Shown piece by piece: positions 55,640-64,000 of a DNA stretch of 64,000 bases. The stretch covers positions 28,294,935-28,358,934 of the forward strand of contig OX155957.1 in assembly GCA_944548615.1 (NCBI GenBank). The letters run 5' to 3'. The notes under the pieces are model-generated. The model had not been told where the DNA came from. It did not search any database and saw only the letters and a program-made list of their open reading frames with translations. The position numbers and the translations under genes were made by a program. Origin of the DNA: Micropterix aruncella (taxonomy: Eukaryota; Arthropoda; Insecta; Lepidoptera; Micropterigidae). Within the stretch, counting starts at the first letter, position 1. The number at the start of each line of letters is the position of its first letter.

Positions 55640-56360
55640 ATGATTTATTTATTTATTTATGAATTAATTACTATAAAACATTGATTAGCTAACAAAAATA
55701 ACAGGAACCGAATGGCAAAACCTTAACCTTTAGCTTATTTGTTTCTGTCACCCAACTGGGGCTAGCCCGTTCTAGGGTGGACAGGACTCTAATATTACAA
55801 TCAAGTTTACTTGATTGCTTGATTGCTTACAAATGTACAAATTTTAGTAAAAGCTAATAACACTGAATTGCCCTAAAATGTGGTCTTCAGAATAAAATAA
55901 AAAAATAATAACAAAAAAATATTAAAAGATAATATAATATTTAAAATGCAATTCCATTATATAATCGGCAATAAATATAATATAAAATTCGATTAAATAA
56001 TATAAATAAAGTTATATGTGAGAAAAGAAAGAAACAGTCATTAATATTTAATATATGTTAAGTAATATAGGATTTAATATAAAAATACCTAGTCAAAAAA
56101 GTACAATTCGTCAAAGTCAAATAATTTTTGGTAGTTAGTTCAATGTTAAAATATACTCAACATACATGTTTAAAAATATGTTAATAATGTGTGCACCTAA
56201 GTTTTATTAAACTATTATTTCTAGCATTTGATGTATGGTTAGTCTGTCATGATTCGATAACCATTTCTTTAATTTATTTTTGAATTCCCTAAATGTCAAA
56301 TTCATTGGAATATAGATTACTCATACTCTTGGAATATGGATTCAGAATTATACAAATCTC
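55640..56360 (-). pseudogene. 5'-truncated LINE, last ORF2 codons and 3' UTR
   Basis: The minus strand at 56308-56215 reads MNLTFREFKNKLKKWLSNHD and RLTIHQMLEII, the usual LINE ORF2 tail. AACGGGCTAGCCCCAGTTGG at 55771-55752 is the stem-loop motif (perfect GGGCTAGCCC stem). (TTTA)n at 55644-55660 is the tail. Confidence 0.65.
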
Positions 56361-56825
56361 TTATGTCATAAAATGTATTTTTGACTAAGCTATGTACCTA
56401 CTACAATTTTTTTTTATTGGTTCTCTCCAAGACTTCTGATGGGTGCAGGGACCAAATTATAGACAGACGCTTTGGTGAAGGAAACTGTTCTGCACCTTGT
56501 TGTGGAAACTGTTGTGTTGTGGAAACTGTTGTGTTGTGCAGTGTAGTAGGTCAGTTTTATTTCTGGTATTGTGTTGATAGAAATCACTATTCGCCATTGT
56601 CAATATCATTGTAGGACGGGAGAGCAGTCGCTTTTAAAGGATTCTATGCGCTTCTAATGTAGGTAGCAGATACATTTCGCAGTAAATGAAACTGTTCAAC
56701 ATATTGGGTGGTAGTAATTATTTTATTGCATTTTAACGGCTCGCCAAATTATATTTCGTAGACTGTATCTACCTAACTTTCTATTCTTCGAAATCTAGGT
56801 GGTAGGAAAATGAATCTGAACTCAC

Positions 56826-56975
56826 CAAGGCGGGCCATTTGGTGTTGAGGCCTTTGGACGATCTCTGAGCCCAATTTAAAGTTTTCTCAATGAAGAATAC
56901 TCGAAATGAGCGTTTCGACCTCACGGCAAGCCACTCGCGACGCTGCCACTCGTCATTGTCGAACTCCACCAAAAC
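56826..56975 (-). CDS. Kdm3: Kdm3 lysine demethylase, N-terminal exon (50 codons)
   Basis: On the minus strand, CTACAG precedes the exon and GTGAGT follows it; 150 bp, phase 0 at both ends. It encodes VLVEFDNDEWQRREWLAV, then FRVFFIEKTLNWAQRS and ends NTKWPAL. This matches the conserved N-terminal domain of KDM3/JMJD1 proteins (VYVEFDxxxWxxREWVKV...FLVExxLxWAxR...WPAL). The next exon (51732-51845) continues the homology without a gap. The preceding exon with the start codon was not found to 64000. The short frame call extending past 56975 into MTLLIILYIIY... is intron. Confidence 0.85.
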
Positions 56976-57106
56976 CTGTAGGCGAAGTAAAAAAGAAACA
57001 TAAATAATATATAAAATTATTAAAAGTGTCATTCATTTTCCATGTATGAAATCGAAAACAGTCATTTTCCATGTATGAAATCGAAAACAATCGCGGTTGT
57101 TTAATA

Positions 57107-57206
57107 GAATAGAATAGAATAGAATAACTTTATTGGGCTATAAAAATCATAACCTAATGAATATTACGCTGGTTTTATAAAAAAAGACAATTTATGCACA
57201 AATAAC
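57107..57206 (-). mobile_element. LINE 3' end, second copy of 20092-20199
   Basis: (TAGAA)n tail at left, then TAACTTTATTGGGCTATAAA and TGAATATTACGCTGGTTTTA, nearly as at 20092. A direct repeat TTTCCATGTATGAAATCGAA occurs just before it (57036 and 57065). Confidence 0.7.
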
Positions 57207-57221
57207 ATTATAAATAAAATA

Positions 57222-57480
57222 AATACGAAATTACCGCGTAAGCCCGCGCGTAATGTGTCCAAACTTATTCGGATAGCTAAAAGTTCCAACAGGTAGTTTT
57301 GATGCCGAAAAATCGTCGATCGTTCTTTTCATATTTCGCTCCAACATATTGCTCTGTCCCGTTCGCATGAACTAATTTCCAATTTTAGTTCGAGAAGAAA
57401 CCCAATCGGGCCCAACCTTGGACAACTGCGGCTGCACATCGCCGAAACGGTGCTATAAACTTCACGCGGTAATTTCGTTT
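57222..57480. mobile_element. Fold-back MITE, longer relative of 37400
   Basis: Arms ACGAAATTACCGCGT at 57222 and ACGCGGTAATTTCGT at about 57463-57477. The GGACAACTGCGGCTGCACAT block at 57419 parallels the inner arm of the 37400 element. Lies in the Kdm3 upstream intron. Confidence 0.6.
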
Positions 57481-57670
57481 TTATCGTATTATTCATGTGT
57501 GTCCCATTGTGATTCATCTAATATCATTTTTGGCCATAGGTATATAAAATTGTTTTAGTTAAATATTATCCTGGAGTCCACGCTTGCATGTATTAGTGAC
57601 TGTATAATACGGTTGAAGAAAATGCCATTTTTAAAAATAAGTAAATTATTTTTAATCGCAACGATGGGTT

Positions 57671-57931
57671 GGGCATGGTATAGTGATGAGTCGGTCGCGA
57701 TTGATACGGTCATTTTAAATCAGTCTAAAAGAAGACACTTTGGAGCTGCAATCTGCAACGGGCGAACTCAATACCTCAGGCTGTTATAACGATTTAGATC
57801 GTGGCATGGTATAGTGTTTAGTCGGTCGCGATTGATACGGTCATTTTAAATCAGTCTAAAAGAAGACACCTTGGAGCTGTCATCTGCAACGGGCGAACCC
57901 AACACCTCAGGCTGTTATAACGATTTAGATC
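57671..57931 (+). repeat. 131-bp tandem duplication spanning a GC-repeat end
   Basis: GGCATGGTATAGTG at 57672 and 57803 start two units, each running through GTCGGTCGCGATTGATACGG and AGAAGACAC to the first bases of the GC-rich repeat (GCAACGGGCGAAC..., GTTATAACGATTTAGATC). About 6 differences between units. Confidence 0.75.
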
Positions 57932-58480
57932 ATTCTTTCAGTCGGGGACAACACAGTCCACAGTCCAGCTCCGCCAACATGCCCGTAAGAAGCCGACGCG
58001 ACGCCTTACCGCGAGGCACTGGAATGTGAACATTGGGCCAACCTCACGCCCTAACTACCAAATTGGGATGGATATCTCCCGCCTCCGGTCTGGTCACGGA
58101 TTCGAGGTCGCTTGAGCGGCCTCTACCTGACCTAAGCGGTTATTCAGTTTGAATATTTTGCGGACCGCGACCCCTTTTGCCCGCCATAGTCTCTCGGGAT
58201 CGGGTCATAGAAACTACCCTCCGCTGTCATTGGAAACGTACGTCTCCAGACCCTCTGGTTATTTGCCAGCTGGGCATTCAACACCTAGCAAACCGGACGG
58301 CGAACCAACTTCCCAGTTCCGCCCGAGGTATTCCCCGAATCAGCGATCTTTTGATCCCAACCGCCTCCGACTGCAGGATTACAGCCGTGGCAGAAGCTCA
58401 CAGCGGCCCGGTCAGGGTAAGCCTCTCTTCGAGGAGCCTACCAGATAGGAGTTGAACTGTAAGTTGGGCAGGCCAGATGA
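57867..58480 (+). repeat. GC-rich repeat family copy, diverged
   Basis: GAGCTGTCATCTGCAACGGG at 57886 is the constant end. The body follows the family order (ACAGTCCACAGTCCAGCTCC, CTTACCGCGAGGCACTGG, GATTCGAGGTCGCTTGAGCG, GCGGACCGCGACCCC), with an extra CGACG in the CGCCTTACC block. Confidence 0.75.
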
Positions 58481-58562
58481 CATAGGTTTTTAGCCAACGC
58501 CACTCAAGCAGCACGGAACCATTAAAAACCTAAAGTTTGTGTCTAAAAGAAGACAATTGACC

Positions 58563-59246
58563 GAATCGTTGGTTAAAAAATAATTCGGTCATTCGTCAAA
58601 TAGTCACTGACCGAATACAGTCGTCCAACGCACAATCGCCGGTCGGTTTTGAATCTTTCGACCGATTGAAATGAATTCATGCAAACCACGACAGATACCG
58701 ACACTTACGTGTAAGTGTCAGTTACAAATGATTCAGTCCTTCAAATCACAGTTTTAGAGACGATTCATTTGAACATTCTAACTTCAAGTAATCTAGTGCA
58801 AACAGTCACTGAATTAAAACAGCGGCCGTTCTGGTCAGGTTGACTTTCATCAATCATTTTTAATCACACTTCTCTTTCTTCAATCACTCTTCTAGAAGCG
58901 ATTGAATCGTTGGTTAAAAAATAATTCGGTCATTCGTCAAATAGTCACTGACCGAATACAGTCGTCCAACGCACAATCGCCGGTCGGTTTTGAATCTTTC
59001 GACCGATTGAAATGAATTCATGCAAACCACGACAGATACCGACACTTACGTGTAAGTGTCAGTTACAAATGATTCAGTCCTTCAAATCACAGTTTTAGAG
59101 ACGATTCATTTGAACATTCTAACTTCAAGTAATCTAGTGCAAACAGTCACTGAATTAAAACAGCGGCCGTTCTGGTCAGGTTGACTTTCATCAATCATTT
59201 TTAATCACACTTCTCTTTCTTCAATCACTCTTCTAGAAGCGATTGA
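58563..59246 (+). repeat. Perfect 342-bp tandem duplication
   Basis: Units 58563-58904 and 58905-59246 appear identical. Each contains inverted words ATTCGGTC/GACCGAAT, CGGTCG/CGACCG and the hairpin GACACTTAC-GT-GTAAGTGTC. No coding frame. Either a very recent duplication or an assembly artefact. Confidence 0.85.
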
Positions 59247-59649
59247 ACGCCTGCATAATTCGTGCAAATAAACTCGTAAGCGACAACTTAGTAATAAATA
59301 CTCAATATTATTTAAGTACCGGCAGATTTAGTTCAATAATTAGGAACAATTTAAAAACCAATACGGGAACAATCTATAAAAATAGTTCAAACGAGAAAAA
59401 ACGAATAGTGGTTGGGTTGGGGAGTTGGGAAGCGTTTATTTTCATATTCATCAATCACTTGTTTCTTACCTATAGAGCACGAAGTGTCGTCTCAAGCTAG
59501 CTCAAAATAAGAACCATGATATATATAGATAGAAATTACAAAATTGAGCTCAATAAAATTCAATAATAAGTTCTGCCTAAAATAAAATAAATAAAGTCTG
59601 TAAATGTCAACTTTCCAAAAATAACAATCAGAAAAAGTTGACTTGTAAA

Positions 59650-60060
59650 AATGTGGTCTATGCAATCTAGCGGAATTGTGTCGAACGAACATCCAAGAAC
59701 GCAACCACAAGAAGAGCACTGCTTTACCGACGTATGTTTGCGGCGGTTTGCGCTACTCTCCGCCAGATCGCAGCACGCTACCTTTGCACAGTCGTCAAAA
59801 AGCCCCGCCCACTTTTCCCCACTTCGCAACCTCAACAGAGAGCGCCAGACAGTCCAAACAAAACGGAGCAAGAGCAGTGTAGCAACGATACTACGGTGGC
59901 GACAGTCGCGTTCGATTTTTAAATATTTACGCCGGTTGCCATGGCAACGGGGTGGCGCCGCTCTAAGCCGTTACTTTGGGCGGGAAATTCTGTTTTATGG
60001 CGATGGGAGTCGGCGGACGGCGGGAATTTATACGGCTTGATCTTTGTGACAATATTACGT
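59650..60060 (-). promoter_or_regulatory. Promoter-like region with X-box, E2F and GC-box sites
   Basis: CpG-rich non-repetitive DNA 3 kb upstream of the Kdm3 exon. On the minus strand: TATAAAT at 60032-60026, TTTCCCGC (E2F) at 59987-59980, GTTGCCATGGCAAC at 59948-59935 and a GC box (GTGGGCGGGGC) at 59812-59802. Open frames on both strands here match nothing. It could be a Kdm3 promoter or that of another unit; direction is inferred from the TATA box only. Confidence 0.4.
59935..59948. promoter_or_regulatory. Palindromic RFX X-box
   Basis: GTTGCCATGGCAAC is a perfect 14-bp inverted repeat and fits the RFX consensus GTTRCC-N2-GGYAAC exactly. Confidence 0.55.
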
Positions 60061-60583
60061 TCTCTGATTATACAGAAAATAAATAACTGGCTTTATAGCA
60101 GATAAATGCACCATGATATCATTAATAAATAAAAATAAAACAATATTGTATACTTTGGAGGGAGGGCAAAAAAAAAAACAAAAGCGACACTGCCTAATAT
60201 CAGAAAAAGTACTTTTTACGTTTCACGGACTATTGGGCTATATAGGTACGGGCATTGATTTTATGGTACGGACAATCAAATTGGATGACTATGCGAAACT
60301 TAATGTCGATTATTGTCGATAAGCTTGAAGACTTTTTAATCTGAGTGATGAAATCCTTGGTGTGAGATTACTGAAGATTGAAAGGGTCGGGTCAAGGCGG
60401 TTAGGCCAAGTGGTATACCCTAAAAACCTCGCAAACGAATGATTATGTGTGAACAAATGAAAAATTAAGCCCAGAATAGGAGATTCTCGAATAAACAAAT
60501 TCCCACATTGAGTTTTAGTGATAAGTAATATGATGTTTTATAGACTGGTAGAGATAATCATCGGTGACATACCGACAGACATG

Positions 60584-60660
60584 CCTAACGTGCATCTATA
60601 TGCACGTACATAGTAAACGTAATCTATATGCACGTACCTATGTACCTAGTAAACGTGTAT
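60584..60660 (+). repeat. Short tandem TCTATATGCACGTAC units
   Basis: ATCTATATGCACGTACATAG and ATCTATATGCACGTACCTAT, each followed by TAGTAAACGT, directly ahead of the LINE at 60665. Confidence 0.65.
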
Positions 60661-60664
60661 TTTA

Positions 60665-62305
60665 TAATCGAAAAAAATATATACGATCAGATTTATCCCG
60701 CCATTTGCAATTCGCTTTCTCCGTATCAGCACGGCTTCATGAGTAAGCGATCTGTAGTCACGAACAAGTCAATTCACTAACGAAATCCTGGATAACATGA
60801 ACAATCGGATACAAACTGATGTTATATATACAGATTTCTCAAAAGCATTTGACAGGGTAAATCATTCTATATTATTAATTAAACTTGAGAAACTCGGTAT
60901 ACACGGCGATCTGTTAAGATGGTTCACATCTTATATTCATAATCGTCAACAGGCTGTCGTCGTAGGTGGATTTAAATCAGACTTTATTTCGATTCCTTCG
61001 GGTGTTCCACAGGGATCACACCTGGGACCGCTCTTATTCAATATATATATTAACGATATCGGTTCCTGTTTTAAATCTTGCCAGTTTATCCTAATAGACG
61101 CGGATGACCTTAAAGTTTATTCTGTTATCTCAAAAGTGGCTGACTGTTTACGCCTGCAGGATGACCTGAGCCGTCTTAGCGAATACTGTGTTTTGAACAA
61201 ACTCGATCTTAATGTCAAGAAGTGCCATCGAATCACGTTTACGAGAAACAGAAATAAAATATTATACAATTATAAAATTGGTTTAGATTACATTAAGGAG
61301 ACTAACATTGTCCGAGATTTGGGGGTTTTACTCGATTCCAAAATGAAATTCGACCAGCACATTGAAAGTATTGTCACCAGAGCATACAAATCGCTAGGTT
61401 TTCTACTACGAGCGTGCAAGCCCTTTTCCGATATATCCACCTTGTTAGTAATATACCAAGCCTATGTCCGTAGTATACTTGAATTTGCATCTTGTATTTG
61501 GTCCCCTCAATACAATGTGTATAAGCAACGAATCGAGCGTATTCAAAAAAAAATCTTAAGGCACTTGTGCTTTAGGGAAAATAGACCTGCTGAATCGTAC
61601 AAGGATAGATTAGCTCTTTTTAAACTCGATAGTCTTGAAGATAGGCGTACAACTTGCGATATGATGTTTCTCTACAACGTAATAAAGAACAATTTTGACA
61701 GTGCGTATCTGGTCGAAAAGATATCCATTCTGGCTCCTCGCATTACTCGAAACCCGAATCTGTTTTATATAAAGAGATATAACTCTAATTACACGAAACA
61801 TTCCTTAATAAACAGAGCTATGACAACGTATAACGATAGGTTCGGGTACATTGATATTTTTTCATCAGTTAAAAGTCACTTTAAGGAAACCATTAAAAAA
61901 TCCTATCAGTCCTTTGTCCCTCGTATTTCATATAATGACTATTAATCGCTTGAACAGTTTACATGAATAGCTTTTTTGTAATTTTTTGTTTTTGCAATTT
62001 TTTGTTTTTTAAAATGTATCTTTGGTACAAAATAATTAATATTGTATATAACCTCAATGTAAAATTTCATTTCCATTTGTTTTTTGTTCTTTTTCTTTTT
62101 CTATAATATTAAATTTGCTAAAAAATGTATATATATAAATAAGATATAATAACGGAGATATGTACTGTACACATTATAGATAGATAGATAGTGTTAACAT
62201 ATAATTAGTCATAGTTTTATTGTTATATTTTGTATTTGTTATGTATAAACGCTGTTTGTTAACCAAATAAAATAAAATAAAATAAAATAAAATAAATAAA
62301 ATAAT
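60665..62305 (+). mobile_element. 5'-truncated LINE with long RT frame and A-rich tail
   Basis: The coding region begins near 60670 in mid-RT and ends at 61945; a 3' UTR of 350 bp follows, with (AAATA)n at about 62264-62300. No family-A stem-loop is seen in this UTR. Best-preserved LINE in the window, but lacking the ORF1, endonuclease and RT fingers portions. Confidence 0.85.
60797..61945 (+). pseudogene. LINE reverse transcriptase, palm to C-terminus
   Basis: 382 codons open. Motif A is at residues 11-23 (YTDFSKAFDRVNH); motif B at 68-81 (PSGVPQGSHLGPLLF); motif C at 101-104 reads DADD where active enzymes have F/YADD, so the aromatic residue is replaced while both Asp remain. LGVLLDSKMKFDQHI and the IERIQKKILRHLCF thumb segment follow. 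Upstream, 60681-60780 encodes YDQIYPAICNSLSPYQHGFM and SKRSVVTN, then a one-base frameshift before QFTNEILDN joins the main frame. Jockey/CR1-like non-LTR RT by motif pattern. Probably inactive. Confidence 0.85.
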
Positions 62306-62309
62306 GTAT

Positions 62310-62880
62310 TAAACAATCCCTTATACATTATACACCTTAACTTCAGTACGATTGCATCAGTCAGTTCTTGTTATATTCTTATTTCTTTGCAGTTCACGCG
62401 GCAATATTATCGAACAAGCTCCAAATTACAATGGGAAATGAATCAATACTTACTGTTTTTCAAGCGTCTTTGAAGATATACTAATTTTCCCTCTCCAACT
62501 AATTCTGTTTCTATCCCATAGCCCCTTCTCATCCCCACCCTTTCTCTTGAGCCATAGTAAACCATTGCTTTATCTATTGTATTTTCAGCGATCCGTAGTT
62601 GGTCTCTTAGATCTCTTACAGTGAAACGTTCCCTAGCGAACACAATGTCCGTTTCTCACAGTTTCTTCTTCTTTGTCTTCTTTCCAGCGTTGTTCCCTTA
62701 CGGCGCGTGTCTCCATCATTTTGAAACCATTTTCTATGTCCAAAACTCCATAGGTACTAACATGTTACAAAAGTATGGAAAGATCATTGTCAACAAAGTC
62801 CAAATACGTTTGTCCTTCCAAAGGTTGTGGTAGCTTATTGACCTGATAAGTTGCCGATTTAATATCAAGTCAGTGACACA
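62310..62880. other. Intergenic stretch
   Basis: No gene recognised; short frames on both strands at 62440-62640 are unremarkable. Confidence 0.4.
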
Positions 62881-62887
62881 ACTTGAG

Positions 62888-63510
62888 CTGTCACCTGCAA
62901 CGGGCGATCCCGTCACCTCAGGAAGTTTTAACGACATTTGATCGTTCTGTCTCCCGTGAGGTGAGCGTAGAAGACTTGGGACGAAACAGTCAACTGTCTA
63001 ATTACGCCACGTAAGAAGCCGACGCCTTGCCGCGAGAAGCCGGGTTTGCACCCAGCGGGCCGACACTCGCGCTCTTACTTCTAGTTACAGCCAGGTTTCT
63101 TCAGCCTCCCGACTGTTTACGGGTTCGAGGTCGTATGGGCGGTCCTCTCCTTTGTGTAACGAAGATTCGGTATCTACCGAATCTACCGCGGACCACGGCG
63201 TCCGGTATCGGGTAGCCGATTCGCCGTTTTAAGATACATTGCCACAAAATTAACAGCCAATCACTCTCTAACGGAAGCAAACCCGCTTCGAGACGACCCC
63301 GGTTATCAGGCGGAAAGCACAGTCGATTGGCTGACGCCGCACGGTGCGCAAACCGTCCAGGAGCGCTCGAATGGCGATTCCTGTCCATCTGGGCCGCAGG
63401 CACAGATCTACCCTGGCTCGCACTTCTCGGTGGAGGCTACCCGATAGGTGTTGACCTGTGAGTTGGATCATAGGTCATAGTGGCTCAACTGCATACGGCC
63501 TATTAGCTCC
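62888..63510 (+). repeat. GC-rich repeat family, near full-length copy
   Basis: GAGCTGTCACCTGCAACGGG to GGCCTATTAGCTCC, covering both family ends. More diverged from 20919 than 10266 is. A reduced form of the family open frame is at 63027-63215. Confidence 0.8.
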
Positions 63511-63572
63511 GTCAACGTCAGTAACGCAGTACCTGTGTATACGTATAAACATACCTTCCTGCATAAGTATGT

Positions 63573-64000
63573 GGGAGTTAATGGGCCCTTGCTGGGTTGA
63601 CCACGAAGACCCCTTCTGTTCAGGGTTGGTCACACTTACGGGTCAACACCTATCCGACGGCCTCCACGCATGAAGTGCGAGCCTGGGTAGGACTCTGGCC
63701 TTATGGTCAGTTTCCCCTGGGAATCAAACTTCTGGCGCTCCTGGACGGTCTGCGCACCGTGCGGCGTAAGCCAATCGACTGTGCACTCTGACTAACAGCC
63801 GGGGGAGTCTGGAAGCAGTACTGTTTCCTATAGAGCGGGGGTGGTTGCGGACCTTACGGCGACTGCTCTTGAAACGACCATCGGCCATCCGATCCTGGGT
63901 GAACAGCCGGGCAAAAGACGCTGTGGTCCGCGATAGATTCGGTACACACCGTTTCACCGCTTCGTAAGGGAGAGGACCGCGCAAGCGACCTCGAACTCGT
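63573..64000 (-). repeat. GC-rich repeat family copy, runs off the window
   Basis: Starts with the far end GGGAGTTAATGGGCCC and continues toward the constant end on the minus strand, which lies past 64000. Very similar to 20919-21590; open frame at 63984-63724 (-). It forms an inverted pair with 62888-63510, 62 bp apart. Confidence 0.85.

Larger units (their letters stand above)
51846..56825 (-). other. Kdm3: Kdm3 intron (4,980 bp)
   Basis: Bounded by GTGAGT (56825-56820, minus) and TTTTGCAG (51853-51846, minus). It contains two related inverted-repeat elements, an RTE-type tail, LINE 3' ends and long AT-rich stretches (53470-54990 holds nothing recognisable except (AAAT)n near 54730-54765). 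Confidence 0.75.

Noticed and set aside
56975..57032. Kdm3 frame extended upstream to a Met at 57032
   Set aside because: A good 3' splice site (CTACAG) at 56981-56976 marks the exon edge; the upstream residues are AT-rich intron.
59651..60040. 129-codon plus-strand frame in the promoter-like island
   Set aside because: No family match; overlaps regulatory motifs; frames also open on the opposite strand.

Overview
This window is insect nuclear DNA, most probably from a moth or butterfly (inference from its transposon mix; no diagnostic marker settles the order). It is AT-rich and intron-bearing, and most of it can be explained as transposable elements of many ages. I see no bacterial genes, rRNA, CRISPR array or intact autonomous transposon.

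Host genes are few. The one firm gene is the histone demethylase Kdm3 (JMJD1/JHDM2 family) on the minus strand. Two consecutive N-terminal exons lie at 56826-56975 and 51732-51845, with a 5-kb intron that has filled with inverted-repeat elements and LINE ends. A possible terminal exon of an unrecognised gene lies at 2803-3117 (-). Promoter-like GC-rich islands lie at about 1205-1680, 7370-7680, 39000-39240, 46950-47350 and 59650-60060. The last holds a perfect palindromic RFX-type X-box.

Retroelements by region. LINE remnants occur throughout: 1-741, 3380-4385, 4425-5715, 23095-23245, 27126-28432, 31163-32485, 41150-43500, 45925-46850, 55640-56360 and 60665-62305. Many LINE 3' ends on both strands share a small stem-loop followed by TAGTTAGG; its stem bases change while pairing is kept. 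An internally deleted, errantivirus-like Gypsy provirus (-) lies at 15793-18744. It has CGCG target duplications, a 308-bp 3' LTR, a truncated 5' LTR identical to it over 168 bp, the integrase end of pol, and an env gene with frameshifts. A tRNA-derived SINE lies at 34936-35204.

DNA transposons are a PIF/Harbinger derivative (19937-20763, TAA duplications, very GC-rich inverted termini, carrying a nested LINE end with its own target duplication), several Tc1/mariner- or pogo-like short elements with TA sites (1849-2289, 8763-9194, 26698-27051, 28448-29759), fold-back elements (26172-26259, 37400-37565, 57222-57480) and a pair of related inverted-repeat elements in the Kdm3 intron.

The best candidate for something undescribed is a GC-rich repeat family of about 670 bp. 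It has at least nine copies in 64 kb (4733, 10266, 20919, 24483, 25068, 39605, 48300, 57867, 62888, 63573), on both strands, partly head-to-tail and partly as inverted neighbours. Two copies have clean 12-13-bp target duplications. One end is constant and the other variably truncated, and there is no poly-A tail, so it behaves like a LINE-mobilised element whose 3' end is the GTCGAC side. I do not recognise it.
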